Below are positions 57,580 to 64,000 of a stretch of DNA of 64,000 bases, piece after piece (position 1 is the first letter of the stretch; the number at the start of each line of letters is the position of its first letter). The stretch lies in assembly GCA_949524905.1 (NCBI GenBank), contig CATINC010000007.1:62001-126000 (forward strand). The letters are read 5' to 3'. The notes under the pieces are model-generated. The model made no database searches and was not told where the DNA came from. It saw only the letters and a list, made by a program, of their open reading frames with translations. Made by a program: the position numbers and the translations under genes. Source of the DNA: Opitutia bacterium UBA7350. GTDB taxonomy: Bacteria; Verrucomicrobiota; Verrucomicrobiia; Opitutales; Coraliomargaritaceae.

Positions 57580-58344
57580 ATGAAGTATATAATTATGAAA
57601 AAATCACTCGTTCTCATTGTTTCGGGAATCTTGGCACTCATCGTTAACGCGATACAGGCAGCGCCTCATGCAGATGCCAAAATTATAAATCTCGATGGCA
57701 TCGTCAGTATATATCCGGCTGGGGATAAAGCCTCTGTAAAACCGCTCAAAGTTGGAGAGGCTCTCATGCAGGGCGATGTTGTCACTACAGATGGGAAAAG
57801 TACCGCTAAAATTGTTTTTGCCAACGGTGCAACAATCGACCTTAAACCAGATACCCAAGTTCTGATGGAGATGCTTTCGCAAGAACTTGATGAAGTTCGC
57901 GATCCCGACCCTTCCGTCGTCATTTTGAGCCTCCGCTACGGTTCCTTAGATGGAGAAATCAAGAAACTCAGCGACCGGTCAAAGTTTTATATAAAAACAC
58001 CACAATGTATAGCTATTCCATCCGATGAAAGTCGCTTCAGCGCGTCTAACGACTACAATCCTATTTCGAATAGTTTTGATTTCTTCGTTAACAATGTCGC
58101 TGGATCTATAGACATTCTTACTCATTACGAGGATGGTAATGTCTACTATAATAGTGCCAAGAGCGCCAAAAACATGATCAGTACTAACGTAAATTCCAAG
58201 ATTGTTAAGATTCCGGTGCCTGAAGGACGTACCATTATCTTCACTGCGCTTAGAGACACCGCAGTCGATTACTGGGATAAGTTGCATATTACCACCCCAG
58301 ACAGATCCGAAGTTGTAATTGTTAGCCCGTTAACGCATACCTGA
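57580..58344 (+). CDS. FecR-domain secreted or periplasmic protein
   Basis: The 254-residue protein has a signal peptide (about residues 6-27, KKSLVLIVSGILALIVNAIQ) and a FecR-like domain (IINLDGIVSIYPAGDK, VGEALMQGDVVTTDGKSTA, VFANGATIDLKPDTQVLM). FecR domains in ferric-citrate signalling are periplasmic and coupled to an anti-sigma factor, but this protein has no cytoplasmic anti-sigma part and no sigma factor or TonB receptor adjoins. The role is therefore unknown. The start at 57580 is supported by AGGA 5 nt upstream. A strong terminator follows. Confidence 0.8.
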   Translation: MKYIIMKKSLVLIVSGILALIVNAIQAAPHADAKIINLDGIVSIYPAGDKASVKPLKVGEALMQGDVVTTDGKSTAKIVFANGATIDLKPDTQVLMEMLSQELDEVRDPDPSVVILSLRYGSLDGEIKKLSDRSKFYIKTPQCIAIPSDESRFSASNDYNPISNSFDFFVNNVAGSIDILTHYEDGNVYYNSAKSAKNMISTNVNSKIVKIPVPEGRTIIFTALRDTAVDYWDKLHITTPDRSEVVIVSPLTHT

Positions 58345-58367
58345 ATTCTAAATAAACTTTCCTCTCC

Positions 58368-58400
58368 AAGCCTCGAAACTTCGCATTTCGAGGCTTTTTT
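58368..58400 (+). terminator. Rho-independent terminator
   Basis: AAGCCTCGAAA (58368-58378) pairs with TTTCGAGGCTT (58386-58396) across a seven-base loop, and T residues follow to 58400. It ends the FecR-domain gene and lies just 10 bp from the end of convergent valS. Confidence 0.9.
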
Positions 58401-58409
58401 ATGATTCAC

Positions 58410-61148
58410 TCAAAGGCTCGCCAAAATCTGCCGCGTTTCGTCACGCTTAGCACAGGTTTCCGCTAATTGTTTGCGCGCACCGGCAACCACATTTTCTGGA
58501 GCACTTTCCACAAATTTTGAATTCTGAAGTTTATTTTCTCCCAAAGCGACGAGTTTATCCAATCTTTGCAACTCCTTCTCAAGGCGCGCTTTTTCTGCGG
58601 TCACATCAATACTACTAATCAAGTCTAAATAGAGTGGTCCAAGTGGGGTGACCGCTGCGGGCAGGCCCTCCACGCTCTTTTCTCCTAATGCATCAAGTCG
58701 CCCCAAGCCAGCAAGCGAGCTAATTAATTCAGAATTTTCAGCGATCAATGAGCCAGCCGAACCCTCTGCCCCATAAAAAACTGACACATCTCGCTTACTT
58801 GCTAAGTTGTATTTCGCTTTAAGCGCACGTGCTTCCGAAATAAACCCTTGTAATTGTTCAACTCGTTCAGCAGCACCTTGATCAAGTGGTATATCTCCAA
58901 TCAAAATTTCCGCACTTGAGAGCGGGCTTTCGTGTATAAAGGGTCTTTCGCCCGCGTAACCCAAGCTCAACCAGAGTTCCTCAGTGATATGCGGCATTAC
59001 TGGATGTGCCAACTGCAGCACTTGCCGCAAAATTAAGTCCTGAATCGCAAGGCAGTTATTTTGCACTTCCGCAGACCCCTTTAACTTACCCTTGGAGGCT
59101 TCAACATACCAATCACAGAAATCGCTCCAGAAAAAGGCGTATAATTTATGTGTATAAGGCGCTAAATCATAATCCCTAAAACAACGCTCTACTTCCAGAG
59201 TAAGCTCTGCCAAACGTGCCAAAATCCAGTGATCATAATCATCAAATAAATTTACCTCAATGCGGCTGTGTATTGCAGCCTGACTAGAGTTATCCCCCAT
59301 TGGTCCGCTCATCTGACGAAAACGTGCGGCGTTCCATAATTTGTTGCAGAAATTGCGCCCGATCTGAATGCGCTCCTCCGAAAACAAAATATCCGATCCC
59401 GTAGGTGCGATATTACAAATCCCAAAGCGCAGGCCATCTGCACCAAATTTTTCGATCAAGTCCAGTGGATCCGGCGAATTACCGAGCGACTTCGACATCT
59501 TGCGTCCCTTCTCATCGCGAATCAGACCATGAATAAAAATATTTTTAAACGGGATACGAGCCGCTATTTCTTCATCACTTAATTCGGCTTTGTCCTCTCC
59601 ATAAAGCTCTAGGCCTGCCATTATCATGCGGGCGACCCAAAAGAAAATAATATCAAAGCCTGTAACCAAGGTCGACGTGGGGTACCAATGCGCTAATTCC
59701 TTTTGGGCAGTTGAATCTAGCTCTGGCCAGCCTAAATTTGCCATCGGCCAGAGATATGAGGAAGCCCAGGTATCGAGCACATCTTCTTCTTGTTCCCAGT
59801 TCTCTGGATCCGGCGGTCCCGCCACCGAAACATGAACCTGCTGAGGGTCAGAGAAATCAAGCTCCATACGAGTGATCCCTTTTTTATACCAAACAGGGAT
59901 GCGATGCCCCCACCACAACTGGCGACTGATGCACCAATCCTGTATTCCATTCAGCCAGTGTAGGTACGTTTTCTTCCAACGATCCGGATGAAATTTTATA
60001 ATCCCTGCATCCACTGCACGCTTAGCAGCTTCCACTTTTGGGTACTTCAAAAACCACTGCTCTGATAAGCGAGGCTCAATGGGTACATCGCCTCGCTCAG
60101 AAAAGCCCACGGTATTTTCGTAAGGTTCGCGCTCAATTAACAAGCCCATCGATTCAAGTTTTTCAGCCGCTAATTTGCGTGCCTCGAAACGATCGATCCC
60201 CTCAAATGCCTCGCCTGCCAACGCATTCATGCAGCCGTTTTGGTCAATCACCTCAATCAGTTCCAGATGGTGACGTTGCCCAATCTCAAAGTCATTTTTA
60301 TCGTGAGCTGGGGTAACTTTCAGGCAACCCGTACCAAACTCACCATCAACATAAGGATCTCCGATAATAGGGATTTCCGCACGCGGAAAAGGTCGCCAAA
60401 CGGTCTTTCCAATCAAATGTTTATAGCGCTCATCTTCTGGATGGACCGCTACTGCAGTATCGCCCATTAGGGTCTCCGGGCGCGTCGTTGAAATTTCCAA
60501 ATGCGTCTGTGTACCGTTGGCTTCCACTAATTCATAACGCATTTTATAAAAAACCCCTTTCTGAGGCTTCATATTTACCTCTTCATCCGAAATGGCAGTA
60601 TGCGTTGACGGGCACCAGTTCACCATTCGTTTGCCACGATAAACATAACCTCGCTGATACAAACGAACGAAAGCCTCTAACACTGCTTTTGAGTAATCTT
60701 CATCCAGCGTAAAACTTGTACGCTCCCAGTCACAAGAAGCTCCAAGCTTCTGCAATTGTTTTAAAATCACCCCACCGGACTCCTCGCGAAAAGACCAAAC
60801 TTTTTTTAGAAAGGCCTCCCGTCCCAGGTCATATTTGCTCTCCCCGGTAGACTCCCTCAACTGCCGCTCGACTTTTGTTTGAGTCGCGATTCCTGCATGA
60901 TCCGTTCCCGGTTGCCAAAGAACAGATTTTCCCTCGAGTCGCGCTCGGCGGACAAATATATCCTGCAAGGTATTATCCAGCACGTGCCCCATGTGCAACA
61001 TCCCCGTCACATTTGGTGGCGGGATCATGATTGCATATGGTTCACGGTCGGTATCTACGGAGGCTTTGAAGCAGCCGGATTTCAGCCATTCGGCATACCA
61101 GCGGGCTTCAACCTCTTGCGGCTCGTAGGCTTTTGCGATTTCAGACAT
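58410..61148 (-). CDS. valS: Valyl-tRNA synthetase
   Basis: A 912-residue class I aminoacyl-tRNA synthetase. The start MSEIAKAYEPQEVEARWY at 61148 is typical, and HMGH (52-55, HIGH motif) and KMSKS (550-554) are present, with PPPNVTGMLH and GTDHAGIATQ nearby. The connective peptide holds the editing domain with TTRPETLMGD. The last 65 residues form a coiled coil (AEKARLEKELQRLDK). It charges tRNA-Val in the cytoplasm. A longer start at 61193 adds 15 residues with a secretion-like look and is unlikely. It is divergent from the SDR gene. Confidence 0.96.
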   Translation of the reverse strand: MSEIAKAYEPQEVEARWYAEWLKSGCFKASVDTDREPYAIMIPPPNVTGMLHMGHVLDNTLQDIFVRRARLEGKSVLWQPGTDHAGIATQTKVERQLRESTGESKYDLGREAFLKKVWSFREESGGVILKQLQKLGASCDWERTSFTLDEDYSKAVLEAFVRLYQRGYVYRGKRMVNWCPSTHTAISDEEVNMKPQKGVFYKMRYELVEANGTQTHLEISTTRPETLMGDTAVAVHPEDERYKHLIGKTVWRPFPRAEIPIIGDPYVDGEFGTGCLKVTPAHDKNDFEIGQRHHLELIEVIDQNGCMNALAGEAFEGIDRFEARKLAAEKLESMGLLIEREPYENTVGFSERGDVPIEPRLSEQWFLKYPKVEAAKRAVDAGIIKFHPDRWKKTYLHWLNGIQDWCISRQLWWGHRIPVWYKKGITRMELDFSDPQQVHVSVAGPPDPENWEQEEDVLDTWASSYLWPMANLGWPELDSTAQKELAHWYPTSTLVTGFDIIFFWVARMIMAGLELYGEDKAELSDEEIAARIPFKNIFIHGLIRDEKGRKMSKSLGNSPDPLDLIEKFGADGLRFGICNIAPTGSDILFSEERIQIGRNFCNKLWNAARFRQMSGPMGDNSSQAAIHSRIEVNLFDDYDHWILARLAELTLEVERCFRDYDLAPYTHKLYAFFWSDFCDWYVEASKGKLKGSAEVQNNCLAIQDLILRQVLQLAHPVMPHITEELWLSLGYAGERPFIHESPLSSAEILIGDIPLDQGAAERVEQLQGFISEARALKAKYNLASKRDVSVFYGAEGSAGSLIAENSELISSLAGLGRLDALGEKSVEGLPAAVTPLGPLYLDLISSIDVTAEKARLEKELQRLDKLVALGENKLQNSKFVESAPENVVAGARKQLAETCAKRDETRQILASL

Positions 61149-61235
61149 CTCGGCTATGCATAAAGGCACAGCTCGCCATGGCAAGCCATTCATCCCTTTC
61201 TCGTAATGATCTTGTCACTTTTGCGATATAACAAG

Positions 61236-61970
61236 ATGCAATCATTTAAAGGAAAAACTATTGTCATCGGTGGTATCACCGGCGGTATCGGCTCAAAACT
61301 TGCCGCTCAGCTTGCCGCAAACGAAGCGACTGTGACTGGATTTAACCGCAATGGCGGTACCGGAGACTTTGGCGAAATTGCTGCCTGCGATGCTACCGAC
61401 CCCGCCCAAATGGAATCTTACCTAGATCAAATCATAGCAGATCATGGCAAAATAGATGGTTATGCGCATGCCATTGGATCGATCTATCTGAAACCTGCCC
61501 ATCTGACCCCGCCAGATGACTGGTCGGCGACCCTGCTACAAAATCTAGGCTCCGCCTTCTACGCACTCCGTGCTTGTGCTAAGCGCATGCAGGGAAATAA
61601 CTACGGAAATCTCCTTTTTTTTAGTTCCGCAGCCGCACAAATTGGCATCGCAAACCATGAAGCCATTGCTGCTGCCAAAGGGGGCATTGAGGCGATGGTT
61701 CGTTCCGCTGCCGCCACCTACGCAAGCCGAGGGCTTCGCATCAATGCCATTGCCCCATCCCTCACAGATACTCCGCTAGCCCAACCGCTCCTTGCCAGCG
61801 AACAAGCCCGACAAATGTCCGAAAAAATGCACCCTCTCGGAGCCATCGGAAAGCCCGACGAAGTAGCCAATCTGGCTCTTTGGCTCCTCAGTGATGCCGC
61901 CAAAATGATCACCGGGCAGACCTTTGTGAGCGATGGCGGGCTCTCTGCCATTCTCCCAAAACCTCGCTAA
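61236..61970 (+). CDS. Short-chain dehydrogenase-like protein without catalytic Tyr
   Basis: This 244-residue protein (start MQSFKGKTIVIGGITGGIG at 61236) has the Rossmann loop GGITGGIG at 12-19 and a serine region LLFFSSAAAQ at 127-136. At the YxxxK site the sequence is NHEAIAAAKGG: Lys148 is present but the expected Tyr is Ile144. This NHE-x-IAAAK pattern recurs in a subfamily I have seen before. So it may bind NAD(P) without standard reduction chemistry, or use another residue. The upstream ATG at 61206 adds ten residues not typical of SDRs. Confidence 0.85.
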   Translation: MQSFKGKTIVIGGITGGIGSKLAAQLAANEATVTGFNRNGGTGDFGEIAACDATDPAQMESYLDQIIADHGKIDGYAHAIGSIYLKPAHLTPPDDWSATLLQNLGSAFYALRACAKRMQGNNYGNLLFFSSAAAQIGIANHEAIAAAKGGIEAMVRSAAATYASRGLRINAIAPSLTDTPLAQPLLASEQARQMSEKMHPLGAIGKPDEVANLALWLLSDAAKMITGQTFVSDGGLSAILPKPR

Positions 61971-62069
61971 GAAAGCGTTAAAGTACCAGAAACTGCCGCC
62001 CCTAGGCAGCAACGATTAGCTTAGGACTTTCGTGTATTTACTTGTCTTCACGCAGAAATAAGCAAACTT

Positions 62070-63200
62070 ATGACTTTCGATCTTATGTCAGCCGCCAAGA
62101 AAAAATCTAACGCTACCGCCACAAAAGCTCCCTCCGCAGGAGACGCTATTGATGACTTCCAGCAAACGCCTATCAATGCCGGCCTGTCTCGCGAAGACAA
62201 ATGTAAGCTCTACCGTACAATTTTAGGGATTCGTCGCTTTGAAGAACGCTCCCTTCAAGCCTACAACCAAGGCAAAATCGGCGGCTTTTTACACCTATAC
62301 ATCGGGCAGGAAGCAGTCGCCGCTGGAGTCGTTTCTTTAATGGAAGAAAATGATCATATCATCACTGCTTATCGCGACCATGGACATGCTCTGGCCGTAG
62401 GGATGTCGATGAATGAATGTATGGCAGAAATGTTCGGCAAGCACACAGGTTGCTCAAAAGGCAAAGGCGGCTCCATGCACTTTTTTGCTCCAGAAAAAAA
62501 TTACTGGGGTGGTCATGGCATTGTTGCTGGACAAACCCCTTTGGGCGCTGGACTTGCCTTCGCTCTCAAATACAAGGGGCTTAAGGGTTGTTGCATATGT
62601 TTCCTTGGCGATGGTGCTGTAAATCAAGGTTCTTTCATGGAGACGCTGAACTTAGTCTCCCTTTGGGGTATCCCGGTTGTTTTTGTCATTGAAAACAACG
62701 GGTATTCAATGGGCACCAGCCTCGCCCGCTCCTCGGCTGAGGAAAACCTCGCTCACCGTGCGGATGGTTTCGATATCGAATGGGATGTCTGCGAAGGCCA
62801 CGATGTCTTTGAAGTACGCGAGTACGCGAATCGTGCGATGAGTCGTGCCCGCGAAGAAATGAAACCCTTTCTGCTTGAAATTAGAACCTATCGCTATCGC
62901 GGCCATTCCGTGGCTGATGCAAATCACGAAAAATATCGGACCAAGGAGGAAATCGAGGAGTATAAGAAAAATAAAGATCCCATCAACGTGCTCAAAGAAC
63001 AACTGGTTGCCGATGGCAGTTTAACCGAAGAGAGCGCTAGTAAAATCAACCTTGAGGTCAAAACAGAGGCCGATGCTGCTGCCAAATTTGCTGAACAGAG
63101 CCCCGTTGCACCTCGCTCAGAGATTCAAACCGACGTCTATTGGGAAGTTGATAACGACACCAACAATTCCCTCAAGGGCACTTATTTCTTTAACGACTAG
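62070..63200 (+). CDS. pdhA: Pyruvate dehydrogenase E1 component subunit alpha
   Basis: The 376-residue E1alpha has the thiamine-diphosphate motif GDGAVNQGSF at 180-189 and ENN at 208-210, with the phosphorylation-loop-like YRGHSVADANHEKYRTKEE near 270-288. It has a Lys-rich, Ala/Ser-rich N-terminal extension (about 30 residues). With PdhB it decarboxylates pyruvate and passes acetyl to the lipoyl group of E2. It begins the pdhA-pdhB pair, with pdhB 18 bp downstream. It is separate from the E1-E2 fusion at 23-26 kb. Confidence 0.95.
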   Translation: MTFDLMSAAKKKSNATATKAPSAGDAIDDFQQTPINAGLSREDKCKLYRTILGIRRFEERSLQAYNQGKIGGFLHLYIGQEAVAAGVVSLMEENDHIITAYRDHGHALAVGMSMNECMAEMFGKHTGCSKGKGGSMHFFAPEKNYWGGHGIVAGQTPLGAGLAFALKYKGLKGCCICFLGDGAVNQGSFMETLNLVSLWGIPVVFVIENNGYSMGTSLARSSAEENLAHRADGFDIEWDVCEGHDVFEVREYANRAMSRAREEMKPFLLEIRTYRYRGHSVADANHEKYRTKEEIEEYKKNKDPINVLKEQLVADGSLTEESASKINLEVKTEADAAAKFAEQSPVAPRSEIQTDVYWEVDNDTNNSLKGTYFFND

Positions 63201-63218
63201 TCAAAACCTTTTTCGAAT

Positions 63219-64000
63219 ATGCCACTCATCACTTACCGCGAAGCGATCAAGCAAGCACTTGACGAGGAAATCCAGCATGATGAAAATGTCTGCATCATGG
63301 GTGAAGAAGTTGCCCAGTATAACGGTGCCTATAAAGTGACGGAAGGACTTTGGGAGAAATATGGCGACAAGCGCGTAATAGACACCCCTATTTCAGAAGC
63401 CGCATTTTCCGGTCTGGCAATTGGCGCTTCCTGCCTCGGCATACGCCCCGTTGTAGAAATGATGTTTATGTCATTCAGTTACGTTGCCATTGACCAACTT
63501 TTTAATAACGCCTCCTTCTGCCGCTACATGTCTGGCGGCTTGATGAACGTCCCTATCGTTGTACGCGGTCCCGCTAATGGCGGCACAAACGTCGGAGCCA
63601 CGCACTCACATACCCCCGAAAATATGGTCGCAAACCATCCTGGCTTAAAGGTGGTCTGTCCCTCGAATGCATACGATGCCAAGGGTCTTATGAAAACCGC
63701 TATCCGCGACAATGATCCTGTCTTTGTCATGGAAAACACCCTTCTCTATGGAGAAAAATGGGAGGTGCCCGAAGAAGAATACCTCATTGAATTAGGCGTC
63801 GCTAACATTCTGCGAGAAGGCAGTGACCTCACCATTGTTGCACACGGTCGTTGCGCCATGATTGCCCTTAAGGCCGCAAAAATGCTTGAGGAACAGCACG
63901 AAATCAGTGTGGATTTAGTGGACCTCCGTTCCATACGCCCCCTCGACGAAACGACGATCCTTGAATCCGTCAAAAAGACCGGACGCGCCTTATTAGTTGA
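63219..64000 (+). CDS. pdhB: Pyruvate dehydrogenase E1 component subunit beta (partial)
   Basis: Reading starts at ATG 63219 (MPLITYREAIKQALDEEIQ) and stays open through the right edge, with 260 codons seen of the usual ~325. Matching stretches include MGEEVAQYNGAYKVTEGL, DTPISEAAFSGLAIGAS, VVEMMFMSFSYVAIDQL and RGPANGG, all of PdhB. The E2 and E3 genes should follow outside the window. It is 18 bp from pdhA. Confidence 0.95.
   Translation, partial: MPLITYREAIKQALDEEIQHDENVCIMGEEVAQYNGAYKVTEGLWEKYGDKRVIDTPISEAAFSGLAIGASCLGIRPVVEMMFMSFSYVAIDQLFNNASFCRYMSGGLMNVPIVVRGPANGGTNVGATHSHTPENMVANHPGLKVVCPSNAYDAKGLMKTAIRDNDPVFVMENTLLYGEKWEVPEEEYLIELGVANILREGSDLTIVAHGRCAMIALKAAKMLEEQHEISVDLVDLRSIRPLDETTILESVKKTGRALLV

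Noticed and set aside
1-64000. tRNA, rRNA, CRISPR or insertion-sequence elements
   Set aside because: A manual scan of the gene gaps found no cloverleaf with the expected T-loop pattern, no regularly spaced repeats and no transposase; a dedicated search could still reveal small RNAs.

Overview
The window looks like a chromosomal segment of a Gram-negative, probably marine, member of Verrucomicrobiota (Opitutae / Puniceicoccales-like). This is an inference from gene content: a cell-shape cluster with PBP2, GTP cyclohydrolase FolE2, an OpcA partner for glucose-6-phosphate dehydrogenase, a DUF4838 secreted protein, a GbsR-type regulator and a sulfated-polysaccharide locus. No rRNA, tRNA, CRISPR array, insertion sequence or phage module is visible. 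Both ends cut genes: mreC on the left and pdhB on the right.

Region 1 (1-10.3 kb) holds housekeeping genes: mreC-mreD-mrdA for lateral wall growth, convergent ruvC, then truA, a ComF-type phosphoribosyltransferase, accD, folC and two overlapping CPA2 cation/proton antiporters with RCK domains. Region 2 (10.3-33.3 kb) is a mosaic of short operons in both orientations: a frameshifted HNH-like gene, carA, an orphan PAS histidine kinase, coaB, gltA, hisH, a Nudix hydrolase, folE2, a WalJ-type metallohydrolase, pyk, a short P-type-ATPase-like metal-binding membrane protein, a 1011-residue E1alpha-E1beta-lipoyl-E2 fusion, opcA-zwf, yraN, a probable tRNA wobble-uridine pair (MnmC2-like oxidase plus MnmM-like methyltransferase) and a DUF4838 protein.

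Region 3 (33.3-54.2 kb), all on the minus strand, is a Wzx/Wzy-type surface polysaccharide locus: a WecA-like initiating transferase, Wzx, Wzy, eight glycosyltransferases, three sulfotransferase-like proteins, a hexapeptide acetyltransferase, and nucleotide-sugar enzymes (RfbB, GalE, UDP-glucuronate decarboxylase, one further epimerase). By eye it is more AT-rich than its surroundings. It also carries gene debris: a duplicated glycosyltransferase junction, the 3' end of an O-antigen ligase abutting rfbB, and several short orphan reading-frame tails. It reads as an acquired locus under repeated rearrangement.

Region 4 (54.2-64 kb) returns to housekeeping and unknown genes: a GbsR-type regulator, a eukaryote-type HisA, an Ala/Ser-rich secreted protein and a FecR-domain protein (each with a clear terminator), valS, an SDR lacking the catalytic Tyr, and conventional pdhA-pdhB.

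The most unusual items are the single-chain E1alpha-E1beta-lipoyl-E2 protein, which lacks a visible subunit-binding domain and has Asn for the E2 catalytic Asp; the HNH-like gene split exactly at an in-frame A AAA AAC slippery heptamer; the adjacent MnmC2-like/MnmM-like pair; AccD with three of four zinc ligands replaced; and the yeast-HIS6-like HisA beside a bacterial HisH.
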